Source of the DNA: Omphalotus guepiniiformis
Lineage: Eukaryota > Basidiomycota > Agaricomycetes > Agaricales > Omphalotaceae
Reading direction: 5' to 3'
NCBI GenBank assembly: GCA_028554645.1
Contig: JAQOOI010000025.1
Coordinates: 1-64,000, forward strand
Length of the DNA: 64,000 nucleotides
How positions within the stretch are numbered: position 1 is the stretch's first letter; each line of letters begins with the position of its first letter. A program made the position numbers and the translations under genes. Under the pieces are notes generated by a model. That model had not been told where the DNA came from and did not search any database. It was given only the letters and a program-made list of their open reading frames with translations. Below are positions 35,463 through 47,563 of the stretch, in pieces.

Positions 35463-38400
35463 ATGATTCTATGCACACTGTCGTACATCGGAGCTTTGCT
35501 ATTGCTTCTAGTTCGGCCAATTACCACCAGTTCGGTCGCTGACCGAGGGACATTCCTGTCTCCTCATACTGGTGTCAAATGGCGCTACTGGATTGAGGAT
35601 GCTGGCGTAGACTTGGACGTACTTCGTTCCGATGTTGCTGAAATGGCTCGAGTAGGCTCTGCCGGCTTTGAACTCCTAAGGTATTTACCAACTTTTCTGA
35701 TTTATTTTTTTACGCTACTGACGTGTGTACTCCTAAGCTATCAATCTTATGGAGGCATTCAAAGTACCACCGGTGATATCATACTTGATCCTACAGATTT
35801 TGCATTTGGATCAGACCGCTTCGTGACGGTGACTAGGACGATAATCCAGGCTGCCATCCATCACAACCTCACCATCGACTTCACCCTTGGCCCTGACCAA
35901 GGTGCCGGCATTCCTGTGGCCCCTGAAGACATCGACACGGAGGGTATGAACACTGAACTCGTGTTCGGCTCCCATTTCCTTGATGCTGGGGAAACATTTG
36001 ATGGCCCTCTTCCTCCTCCTACAATCTTTCCTACACTTGATGCAAATGGCGAGGTCGTCAGCGCGAATATAACGCGTCTCCAGCTAATTGGTGTCATTGG
36101 CGCACAACTTGCTCCTGGTGCCAATTCCTCTTCATCGAGAGTTTCGTTAGACTTCAACACTGTACAGGATCTGACGAACCAAGCTCAGGAGTCAGGCAAC
36201 TCGTGGACGATATCATGGACTGCACCGTCGAATGGTTCGAGGGTGTTAATCGCCTACTTTTCACGCCGAAATGGCTTTCCAGAAGCTAGACCAGGATTCC
36301 ATGGCGCGCAGGCAGATAAGCCAGGCTCATGGGGCTCGTGGGTCGTGGACCACTTCTCACCGAAAGGGGTGAACATTTCGTCGAGTTTTGTCCAGAGCAA
36401 TATTCTGGCAAGGGATGGTATAGGCGAACTTCTTGCACAGCCAGGTGTAGGACAGTACATGTGGGAAGACAGTATGGAGTTTAGGGCACAGTTGTTTTGG
36501 ACGGACATACTTCCTGAAAGGTTTTTTGAGAGGCTTGGGTATGAAGTCAATATCACACTTCCAGTATTGCATACACTAAACTGTGAGTAGGTTTCACAGT
36601 TTCACTGCCATTTGAACTGATCATTCGCCTACTACTATAGCCCGGGGCACATTACCTAATCAGACCTTTGACTTTGGTGATACGACAAACTGGGAGAAAT
36701 TCACTGAAGATTACCAAGATACTCTTGTAAGTGTTGTATCCTATGATCCGCCCCAACGTAGAACGTTCACACTTGGACAGACAAGTCTTTACATAGACTA
36801 CATGAGTGCTTGGTCAGAATGGTCTAGATCTGTCGGGATGACCTTTTCGAACCAGCCAGCGTACAACTTCAGGCTCGACACAGCTGCTAGTGCAGCTATA
36901 CCGGATACCCCTGAAATTGAATCGCTAGGTATACCTACGATTGATGAAGCGCGGCAGCTTTCTGGTGGGGTGCATCTTGGAAACCATACAATATTTTCCA
37001 GCGAGACAGGCGCAAACGAAAACGAAGCAAATGCAATCAGGATGATCGAGTTGCTGGAAGATGCGAAGACGCAGTACGCGGCTGGTGTCAATGTAGCCTT
37101 GCTACATGGATTCCCGTATTCAGGATATTATCCAAACACCACTTGGCCTGGATTTACGACGTTTGGGTATGTGATACATTATACGTTGAGACTTCGGGCT
37201 GACATACAATGTCTGGCTTGTCACAGGTATAATTTTGCTGAAATGCACGGTCCTCGCCAGCCTGCATGGGATCACTATAGAGAGTACCTCGACTTCTTGG
37301 CGCGGACACAGTATCTGCTTCAGGCTGGAGTCGCTAAAGTAGACCTAGCGATTTATCGCAAGGATTACAACATCGTGTCGAATCCACCGTTCGCAGGCAA
37401 TTCTCTTATCAGTGCCGGATACTCGTATGAGTATGTCAGTCCGGAGAACCTCAAACTTCCAGGTGTTACCGTCTCGGATGGGCGACTTGCGCCTGCCGGG
37501 CCCGCATATAAGGCTTTTATCCTGAATCACCAAGCAAACATCACGGTGGATGCTGCGCAGAGACTACTTCATTACGCTCAAAGTGGATTGCCAGTCATCA
37601 TTACAGGTGTCGTGCCGAGTGATATTCCAGGCTTCGAGGTGAATGGGACTGGGAAGGCGCAAGTACAGGCAATAATGAGCCAGCTTGTCGGCCTGTCAAG
37701 CGTGAAAGTTGTTGATGGAGAGGACGATGTGCCCGGCGCACTGACGGAAGTGGGCGTAAGACCAGCGATCAGTACGAGCCCAACGTCAGAAGCGCTATAT
37801 AGCGTCGTTCGTCAGGAAGAGCATGCGATCCACTTCTATCTGTACAATCAAGGATCCGGCGCGATCAATTTTACATTGACGCTGAACCCGGGATTCAATG
37901 GAACACCATACACAATGGATCCGTGGACCGGAGAGGTTACACCTGTCGCTTTATACACTGAAGGGGAGGAAGGTATCTCGATACCTGGTGTATCTCTCGC
38001 TCCCAGCCAGACCGCGCTGTTTTCAGTCACCACTCTCGATTCTCTCGAGGGCGTGAGTGCGCCAAGTAGCCACCTGACCTCGGCAGATGACGGTGTCATT
38101 GCTGTCTTCACTTTGAATGGTTCCGTTGAACTACGCTCCTCATCTGAAGGTTCGAGACAGTTCGCTATCAACAGTGGACTGCCACAGACCGCAAATTTTT
38201 CTCTCGAGGGTGCAAGCACGATGACACTGGATGGGTGGCAGCTAAATATCACCGCTTGGACTCCACCAAAGAACTTGAGCGACCCCAGGTCTGTCCTTGT
38301 TCCACAGCCTATATTCAATCTCACTGGCGGACTGGTGCCTTGGGACGAGCTCGATGGACAGGAGAATACGTCGGGTGTAGGTACTTATGTCACGAGCTTT

Positions 38401-38795
38401 GGATGGGAGCATGCGGAAGACAGCGGAGTCGGTGTTCAGCTTGATTTCGGAGAAGTCTTCCATACGATCAAAGCGTCGTTAAATGGGATGCAGATTCCTA
38501 CTGCAGATCCTACGAATCCCGTGGTGGATATCTCAAGTTTTGTGCGTCAGGGAACGAATGAGATTCGAGTGGATGCAGCAAGTACTCTCTTGAATGTGGT
38601 CAATTCGGTATGTAGCTACCCTTCATTTGTGTGACCGCATTCACTGAATTTCTTCAATATATGTAGGTTCCCGGAGTCACATCGCTGGGTGAGCTGAAGT
38701 CGCAAACGTCTCGTCCAGATCCAAATCAACATTATGGTCTGGTGGCGGATGTACGGCTAGTCCCATATGCGCGAACCACAATTACACTTTCCTGA
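35463..38795 (+). CDS. Secreted GH106-like glycoside hydrolase, tandem copy 1
   Basis: Six exons: 35463-35680, 35738-36582, 36641-36726, 36781-37166, 37227-38607, 38667-38795, giving 1014 residues. A signal peptide (LSYIGALLLLLVRPITTSS) is followed by GVKWRYWIEDAGVDLDVLRSDVAEM..GSAGFELLSYQSYGG, the opening of GH106-type alpha-L-rhamnosidase-like proteins of fungi, and later by YSYEYVSPENLKLPG and LAPAGPAYKAFILNHQ. Many N-x-S/T sites fit an extracellular enzyme acting on plant or microbial polysaccharide. The family assignment is from memory of such blocks and the substrate is not proven. Intron 1 is 57 nt and open. Confidence 0.8.
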
Positions 38796-40258
38796 ACTGA
38801 AATGTATTGATTGATTGTCATGAATACCGTCTCTTGTTACTTTGTAATCCTTACGAAATTGAAGACTTTCAAGGCTTCTCTGTAGCATGATCATATACAC
38901 AACAAGCACTACGTAGATTACATTATCATAAGATGGCGAGTAAGAAGCGGGAGCCGAAATACTTGGCGAGGTCACGTACCTTTTCCTCAAGTCATTGGGT
39001 GAGCGCAGCGAAGCCAATATAAGAGGACCCAAAATCCGTTGCACAGCCACCGTGCGCGTCGACATATGGGGAAAGGGCTGCAGCTCGGTCTGGACCGGTC
39101 TTACTAATATAAAAATCGCTTTCTTCACTTCTACATCAACCTTCCGACACTTTTACGCTTCAGATTACAATCAGATGTAGTGTATGTCCAAATGTGTATA
39201 ATATTCAAAGATATTACTGGGTAAAAAACACACAAAGTTACCTGATATCATGTGTGGACATATATTATTGTTCCTACGAAGCCAGCTTGTTTCGCCTTGG
39301 TCAGGCACTTTTCGACGACATAGATCTGCGTTTAGGGAGCAGTATGTAGCCTCAGTGCCAGTGTAAACTTTTTGAACTCGGACACTTTTTACAGAGTAAT
39401 AGTAGGTGTACAGAGTAAAGGTGTCTATGTCAATTTATGCAGCCATAAATGCCCCCGGGTGGATCTGTTCCAGTGAACAAGATATCAGTGACACTCAGGA
39501 TTGATCCCTTTTCTGAGTCTCCTCAGCAGCAATAAAGACATCAAAACTAGATACTGTTTTTCTCTACATCTAAGCCAAGGTACAGATTCCAACAGGAAGG
39601 GTCTGTCCAGAACTGAAAAGTGGTATCAAGATTCACAACTCCATGGCACTGAGTCGTCACTGCCGGGATCTCTAGATATACACTGCTGTATGGGCACTGT
39701 ACTGCGATTACCCATCATGCAGTGGGAGACCTGGCTCCTAATGCAAATTAATCCTGGTGCTTCGCAATGAATCGCGCGGCGCGCCGGAAGTTTTGATCTC
39801 AATCCCTCCCACAATGTACGATCACGATGGTTCAATTTCCTGGCTATTGAACGAAGGCCGCCAGGCAAGGAGTAATGGTTGCAGTTTATGAGCGAAGGTA
39901 CACACTTTATCTTCCAGAAAAAGATTTAACATGTTCATATCTTGGGCCGATACATAGCAGTTAACGACGTTTGTGCTTGTTCGAAAGTGGTTGTTGTCGA
40001 AATTCCTTCCCTCCAGTATAGCGAGCGATTCTCGGCAACACTAATATCTATCGTGGTTCAATATATATAACCGACTTCTTGCATCTTATGACTTCGATTT
40101 GGCATGTTCTTGAAACTCGTGCTCGTAATCTTGGCCTAACGGTTACCTTGTGCGGCGGCTCGCAATAGAGTGTCATAGGACCAGTGCTGGTCTACACTGA
40201 AGCCCTTATAACCCCAGCTTGAATGTCTTTATACCCCTCAATATCCTGATTCTCGACC
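38796..40258. other. Intergenic region between the two GH106-like genes
   Basis: About 1.46 kb with no convincing coding frame on either strand. The last 200 bases resemble the promoter of the first copy; a TATATATAA stretch lies near 40062. Confidence 0.5.
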
Positions 40259-43200
40259 ATGGGTTTCAGGACATTGTACTTTGGAACCTTGCTATTGCTT
40301 CTAGTCAGGCCAATTACCACCAGTTCGGTCGCTGATCGAGGGTCATTCCTGTCTCCACACACTGGTGTAAAGTGGCGCTATTGGATTGAAGATGCGAGTA
40401 CAGACCTCGATGTACTTCGTTCTGATGTTGCCGAAATGGCTCGAGTGGGCTCTGCCGGCTTCGAACTTCTCAGGTATTTGACAAATCTTCTCGTTCGCTC
40501 ACGCTACTGACTTATGTTCAAGCTATCAATCTTATGGAGGCCTTCTAAACGGCACAGGTGATACTATACTTGATCCTACGGATTTTGCATTCGGATCGGA
40601 CCGTTTTGTGACGGTGACTGCAGCGATAGTTCAGGCTGCCATCCAACACAACCTTACCGTCGACTTCACGCTTGGTCCTAACCAAGGTGCCGGCATTCCT
40701 GTATATCCTGAAGATGTTGACACGGAAGGAATGTGCACTGAGCTCGTTTTCGGCACGTATTTCCTTGATGCCGGAGAGGTTTTCGATGGTCCTCTCCCTC
40801 CTCCTACGATCATTCCGACATTGACCCGCAATGGCGATATTGCGAACGCAAATACAACTGATATGAAACTGATCGGTGTCATTGGTGCACAACTTGCTCC
40901 TGGTGCCAATTCCTCTTCATCGAGAGTTTCGTTGGACTTCAACACGGTACAGGATCTGACGAACCAAGTAGAAGGGACAGAAAATGCGTGGACGATCTCA
41001 TGGACCGCTCCGTCGAATGGTTCAAGCGTGTTGCTCGCTTATTTTTCTCACCGAAATGGCTTTCCTGAAGCTAGACCAGGACTCCATGGCGCGGAGGCGG
41101 ACAAGCCAGGTTCTTGGGGTTCATGGGTCGTGGACCACTTCTCACCGAAAGGAGTGAATATCTCGTCTAGCTTCATTGAGAAGAATATTCTAGCAAGGGA
41201 TGATATAGGCGCACTGCTTGCACAGCCAGGTGTAGGACAGTATTTATGGGAAGATAGCATGGAGTTCAAGGTGCAGTTGTTTTGGACAGACATATTGCCT
41301 GAGAGGTTTCTTGAGAGGCATGGATATGAAGTCAATATTGCGCTGCCAGTATTGTATTCCCTGCCCACCTGTGAGTAGATTTCACTGTTCTACTGCCAGC
41401 ACCAACTGATGAACCGCATACTGTATAGCATTTGTGACGCTGATTCCTAATCAGACGTTTGATTATGGTGACACGACAAACTGGGGAAAATTTACTGAAG
41501 ACTACCAAGATACGCTCGTGAGTATTATATCTTATGTGAAATAATGCGATATTGAGACTTTTCCTTTGGACAGACTAGTCTTTACATGGACTACATGAGT
41601 GCTTGGTCGGAGTGGTCCAAATCTGTCGGGATGACCTACTCTAACCAGCCTGGATACAACTTCAGGCTCGACACAGCTGCTAGTGCAGCTATACCGGATA
41701 CACCCGAAATCGAATCACTAGGTGTACCTTCGATTGACCAAGCACGGCAGCTTTCGGGTGGCGTGCATCTAGGAAATCATGCGATCTTTTCCAGCGAGAC
41801 AGGTGCAAGAATATTTGAGGCCAATGCGATTAGGATGGTTGAGTTGCTGGAAGATTCGAAGACGCAGTATGCGGCTGGTGTCAATGTAGTCATGTTACAT
41901 GGGTTCCCGTATTCAGGGTATTACCCAAATACCACTTGGCCTGGAATCACGACGTTTGGGTATGTGATACTTTTTACGTCGAGAATTTGGACTGACATAC
42001 GATGTCTTGCTTGCCACAGGTATAACTTTGCTGATATGCACGGTCCTCGCCAGCCTGCATGGGATCACTATAGAGAGTACCTCGACTTCTTGGCGCGGAC
42101 ACAGTACCTGCTTCAGGCTGGGGTCGCTAAAGTCGATCTAGCGATTTATCGCAAGGATTACAATATCGTACCGTCTCCGCCATTCGCAGGCACTTCTCTC
42201 ATAAGTGCCGGATACTCGTATGAGTATGTCAGCCCGGAGAACCTCAAGCTCCCCGGCATCTCTGTGTCAAACGGGCGTCTTGCGCCTGCTGGGCCTGCAT
42301 ATAAAGCCTTTATCTTGAATCATCAGGCGAACATCACGGTGGATGCCGCTCAGAGATTGCTACAGTATGCTCAAAGTGGATTGCCAGTAGTTATCTCGGG
42401 TGTTACGCCGAGTGATATTCCAGGCTTCGAAATCAATGGGACTGGGAAGGCGCAAGTACAGGCACTGATGAGCCAGCTTGTCAGCCAGTCAAACGTGATT
42501 CTTGTGGGCGGAGAAGACGAGGTCCCTGCTGCGTTGGCGGATCTGGGCGTGGTACCGGCAGTCAGTCTGAGCCCAACATCGGATGCGCTATATAGCGTTG
42601 TTCGTCAGGAAGAACACACGAGCCATTTCTATCTCTACAATCAAGAATTGGATACGATCAATTTCACGCTGACGCTGAATCCGGGATTCAATGGAACGCC
42701 GTTCGCGTTGGATCCGTGGACTGGGGATGTCACTCCTGTCGCATTATACACTGAAGGGGAGCAAGGGATCTCAATACCTGGTGTATCTCTCGCTTCCAAT
42801 CAGTCCGTGTTGTTTTCAATAACCACTCTCAGTTCTTTCGAGGGCGTGAGCGCACCGAGTAGCCACCTTACCTCTGTGGATGATGATCTCATTGCTGTCT
42901 TCACTTCGAACGGCTCCGTTGAACTGCGCTCCTCATCTGAAGGGGCTAAGAAGTTCACTATCGACAGTGGACTGCCGCAGACCGCAAATCTTTCTCTCGA
43001 GGGTGCAAGCACGATAACTCTGGATGGGTGGCAGCTGAATATCACTGCTTGGACACCACCACAGAATCTTAGCGACCCCAGGTCCGTCCTTGTTCCGCAG
43101 CCTACATTCAACCTTACTGGCGGCTTGGTGCCTTGGGACGAGCTCGATGGACAGGAAAATACGTCGGGAGTAGGAACTTATGTGACGAGCTTTGGATGGG

Positions 43201-43587
43201 ATCATGCGGAGGACGGCGGAGTAGGTGTTACACTTGATTTTGGAGAGGTGTTCCATACGATCAAAGCATGGGTGAACGAGGTGCAAATTCCTACTGCGGA
43301 TCCTACGAATCCGGTAGTGGATATCTCGAGTTTCGTGCGTCAGGGAACGAATGAGATTAGGGTGGATGTGGCAAGTACGCTATTGAATGTGATCAATTCG
43401 GTGAGCAAATACTACTAGGCTTCTTTTGTATTGCCATGTCCTTGACAATGTGTTTTGACATCCTTAGGTTCCCGAAGTTACAACGTTAGGCGATGTGAGA
43501 ACGCCTCTTCCTGCTGCTAATCAGCATTATGGTTTAATTGCAGACGTCCGTCTGGTTCCATATGCCCGAACTACGATTACCCTGTAG
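40259..43587 (+). CDS. Secreted GH106-like glycoside hydrolase, tandem copy 2
   Basis: Six exons: 40259-40473, 40523-41370, 41429-41517, 41574-41959, 42020-43400, 43468-43587, giving 1012 residues. Intron positions and phases are the same as in copy 1, and long blocks are identical in protein (for example APGANSSSSRVSLDFNTVQD, HGPRQPAWDHYREYLDF). Differences cluster in surface-like stretches and at the exon 2/3 junction (SFVTLIPNQ against SRGTLPNQ). The signal peptide is FRTLYFGTLLLLLVRPITTSS. Both copies look functional. Confidence 0.8.
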
Positions 43588-43767
43588 CGGTTTGATTATA
43601 CCCTCGTTATATATCTTGACAGAGCCTGAACTCGTTGAACTACATACATACACTAAGTACGGTTAGAATTTTACATACCTAACAGCTGGTCGAGTCGTGG
43701 CCAGACCTTGGGCCCTCTTGAGCAAGAGCACACGCGCCAAATCAGGCGCGCGAGTCCGACTCGGACC

Positions 43768-45173
43768 ATGCTTTCCACGAAACATATTCTGTCCTTCTCT
43801 CGCCTTCGTCCATGTCGGCGCACTTTTACAAGCACTGTCGTTACACACAATGAATCGTCTCAATTCGAGAATCAAGCTATTCAAAGACGACGGCGTGTCA
43901 TTTTCTCAGGAATCCAGCCAACGGGTGTTCCACATGTAAGGCCAACATATATAAAAATCTATCTCGATGTTTCCCGGAAGTTCACAATTCTCGTGTTTCA
44001 GCTAGGAAACTATTTCGGTGCTCTCGCAAATTGGGTGAAGCTACAGAACAATGCCCTTCCAGAGGACGATTTGCTGTTCTCAATTGTCGGTTGGCACGCG
44101 TTGACTCTGCCTCAACCACCGAAGCAGCTAGTGGAAGCTAGAACGGACCTGCTAGCAGTTCTCTTAGCTATCGGAATAGACCCTAAACGATCCATCGTTT
44201 TTCACCAAGATCATGTGTGTGTTGTGTTCTACCCGACGCGTCGTAACGAACGATGGAGCACTGACAGTTGAAGGATGTAACAGAACCAAGATCATACAGA
44301 GCTGGCTTGGATATTCAATTGCATTACGCCGTTGGGTAAATTGCGTCGAATGACGACTTGGAAATCACGTCTTGCTACCTCAAGGAATGTCAGCGAAGAT
44401 TCAGATATTGAAGAGGGCTCATTGAACGCGGGGCTTTTCACGTATCCTGTGTTACAAGCAGCGGATATACTACTATACAAGTACGTCTTGCGCCCGCTTT
44501 CCCATTGTTATAGGTCTCAATGAATCACCAGAGCAACTCATGTACCTGTCGGCGATGACCAAACGCAACATCTCGAACTTTGCAGAGACATAGCAGATCA
44601 ATTCAACCGCACATTCAAGGCGAAAGACCGCATGTTTCCTCTTCCTGCTCAGCTCAATAGTATGTGCTACGACGTCTTTCCGCTGCCGCACTCATGGTCT
44701 CACTGAAACTCGCTTTAGCTCCCTCAAAACGTGTCCTTTCCCTCCGTGATCCCTCTTCCAAAATGTCGAAATCATCCCCCGACATCTCCTCACGCATCCT
44801 TCTCACTGACACTCCAGCTCAAATCGCTTCCAAAATCCGTTCAGCGGTGACAGACTCTATTCAAGGCATCACCTATGACCCCATTGGGCGTCCAGGAACA
44901 GCGAACCTCCTCACTATCCTTGCTGCGTGTAACGGAGACGAAGATGTTACAGTCACTGCTGCGACATACGCGGGTAAAAACCATGGTGCTCTCAAGGCGG
45001 ATGTGACGGAGGCATTGGAAGAAATGCTGAAAGGACCGCGAGCAGAGTTTGAAAAGCTCAGGTTGGATAAGGAATACTTGACGCAAGTGGCGGAGGAAGG
45101 TGCACAAAAGGCTAGGGCCAAGTCGGAGGTTACCATGAGAGAAGTAAGAAAGAGAATAGGCTTAGCGTTATAG
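43768..45173 (+). CDS. MSW1: Mitochondrial tryptophanyl-tRNA synthetase
   Basis: Five exons: 43768-43935, 44002-44214, 44284-44480, 44532-44659, 44719-45173, giving 386 residues. It charges mitochondrial tRNA-Trp. A basic, hydroxylated leader ([20 protein letters not shown]) looks like a mitochondrial presequence. Class I signatures are [17 protein letters not shown] (HIGH region) and [10 protein letters not shown] (KMSKS). [17 protein letters not shown] and [20 protein letters not shown] are typical of bacterial-type TrpRS. The acceptor of intron 2 gives [13 protein letters not shown], a short repeat at the junction, so this boundary is less sure. Confidence 0.93.
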
Positions 45174-45631
45174 AGTACATGACTTATGATAAACTTATTC
45201 GAGGTGAAGTCCTTCTGTGCTGCTTGGTGGTCCCAAACAAGGGCCGATGGTTATTCGATAAGTCATTGGATTGTTACACTTCAAATGAAGGAGACCGAAA
45301 GTAACGAATGCATGAAATCCATTTGCTATAGCTACTTAGCTTGAATTGGAACGCTGGCTGAATATCGACTGAAACCTCCGAATCACATTTGTTGCACGAT
45401 AATTGCAAGATCGCGTTGCGGGTACAGCGACAGTAGGCCTAGCTGCGCACAGAAGTGCATGTTTGCCGCCAGATTGACAGTTGTCGAACAAATCAAAGGG
45501 ACCAAGTTCTTGGTATGTATCAGTGAGCACGGGTGATGGTGGTAGAAGGCAAAGCAGAATTTCAAAGACCCTGTGTCTTTGCATTCTTCCACCATCATCT
45601 CTTCACTGTGTAAATCGTTTTTAGGCTAGAA
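45174..45631. other. Intergenic region
   Basis: No gene supported. Two overlapping minus-strand frames near 45336-45598 have no start context or composition that I trust. Confidence 0.5.
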
Positions 45632-46315
45632 ATGCCCACTTGTTAGTATGACTCTTGAGTCTATCATATCTTCGTTCATTGTATGATATCTGATATCTGA
45701 GCAGTTGCAGAACTCAAACAGAAGGCCGTCAAAGCCAAGGATGCCAGCGTAACCAAGATCCAAAATACGAAGGATAGACATACGAGGTTTGTATCATTGC
45801 TATCGTTTCTTATGACAATTATTGAAGAAGGAATTTTCTTCATTCACAGTGTTCCATTGAAGAAAACAAACTGGGATCCTTATAGCGGGCAAGGCCCACC
45901 TCCTCCGCCTCCACCTCGAACGAATTCCTGGTCGAAGCCACCAAAGCCTGAACCTACTTTCCTCCCACCTCCATCTCGGACAGGATCATCCTCTAACATC
46001 TCTGCAGAATCACCCTCAGGGTCAGGGTCACCGTCACCGTCTTCCTCACCAGCACCTCCTCGACCGCCGACTATTAATCGTGCTACTCGTCCAGGTGCAG
46101 CTCCTCCCAGCGCGAGTCCTCCTTCTTTTCCTGGCCGGCCTACACCATCAAGACCCCCTTCGCTTCCTGCTCGGACTTCGTCGTTCCAGTCAGTGCCCGA
46201 AGCACCAGCTGAGATTGATTGGACAAATCTGTCTCGGCAAGATAAAGATGTGTTCTTTAGCTGGTTGGATGAGTTTTTTGAAAGGTCCTACGGTATATCT
46301 CCGCCCGGTCACTGA
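45632..46315 (+). CDS. Proline-rich fungal protein of unknown function
   Basis: Exons 45632-45641 (10 nt), 45705-45786 and 45850-46315 join to 185 residues starting MPTFAELKQKAVKAKDASVTK. A charged helical N-terminus is followed by VPLKKTNWDPYSG, a long proline/serine-rich middle with PPPPPPP (a possible SH3 or profilin ligand), and an end with DWTNLSRQDKDVFFSWLDEFF. It resembles actin-patch or adaptor proteins in composition, but I cannot assign a family. The tiny first exon is chosen because it supplies an ATG in frame with a GT donor. Confidence 0.65.
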
Positions 46316-46744
46316 GTGTATGTGTTCATTCGAGTCGGGGATATCTACGTTGAATGTATTATAGTGGTCGGTCGGCGTTCGCATACAGCGGGCACTTGTT
46401 TCTTACGCCTGCACATCATACAAATTGTAAGTATAGCAGTAATCCGATGAGGCATCGCATGATCAGTTGCGCGTTGCGGCGATTATACAGTCTTCCAAGC
46501 GTTCGAGCTTTCACGCAAGCTTCCGAGTCAGCATGTTCGTGTTTTGGCTAAAACCTACTGAGCAGTGAGTTCTACTTTAGCCGAACACAAGTATTGAATT
46601 TCTCTGTCGTCAATATATCTATATACTGATTATTTCGTTTCCCAAAGAGCTTTATCATGTGCCGAGGGTAGAACTGCTATCTTGAAGTTAAACTAAAACA
46701 CTTGACGCCACCGGTCGTCATACGCGCCTACCACTAAATCATCG
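46316..46744. other. Intergenic region between converging genes
   Basis: I see no ORF with support and no repeat. Confidence 0.5.
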
Positions 46745-47152
46745 TTAAGATTGATTGTTCTCGTTCGCTTGCTTCTCAGCGATCCGAAGCCTACAAAACC
46801 TTGCATAAATGAATTCAAATATAGGTATCATCTGGAGCACCCACTGATTCCGAGCACCCAACACCCTCAACGTTCTCGTCTTCTCCGCATCTGTCATGTT
46901 TACCCAGTTGGAGATACGCGATAGGGTCTGTCAATGAGATATTGATACTGCGTCACTTATTGCGATGCGATAGCGAGAAAGAGTCAAAGATGTACATACC
47001 CCATCGGAATTTACGACCATAGGTCCAAGCTCGTCTAGTTTGATTGCATTGCCAGAATCTACTGAAAGTTCTTTTGTCCGAGCCTGATCTGCTGGTACAT
47101 CAGAGGGTGCTGGTAGCGATCGAATTTCGCTGGACTCAGATGTCATGGACAT
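46745..47152 (-). CDS. Small conserved fungal protein of unknown function
   Basis: Exons 47152-47000 and 46927-46745 give 111 residues. The core KLDELGPMVVNSDG-TLSRISNWVNMTDAEKTRTLRVLGARN is, to my memory, a widely conserved block of small fungal proteins with no known activity. The N-terminal 35 residues are S/P/A-rich and probably disordered. The donor GTATGT and acceptor TTGACAG fall exactly inside the conserved block and keep it in register. Confidence 0.8.
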
Positions 47153-47563
47153 GATAGTGTGGATAAAAGACGTAAAGGATCCTTACGAAGTATTCACTAC
47201 TGTTCACCATGTGAGTAGAATCCAGAACATTCGAGAATGGTACAATGCCGCAAGTAAGTACAAGTTAACGTACATATCTAAGCCTACCAGCGAATGTCAA
47301 TCAAGTCGTGATACTCTGTGGTACCCACATCGATGGTGAAAACCCACTGGCAGCTGACGTCTTGGGCCTACTCAAGGAGACGGTTGTACAACAATAACCC
47401 TCTCCACCGGCGCCGGCGTTGCCTGAGGCAGCACCAGATTCGATGAGCAATCCTCCTTTTTCATTCTGACGATTGGATGCAGTAAGTATCTGAGAAATTT
47501 CGAAGGTGTACAATATCATACAGAGAAAGAGTTACTCAAGATAGATATTTACATGGATATAAT
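47153..47563. other. Intergenic region
   Basis: It holds the promoter of the small minus-strand gene and the 3' end of the P450 gene. No ORF is supported. Confidence 0.5.

Noticed and set aside
39800..39870. A GGTTCAATTTCC stretch resembling a tRNA B box
   Set aside because: No A box or cloverleaf can be drawn around it.
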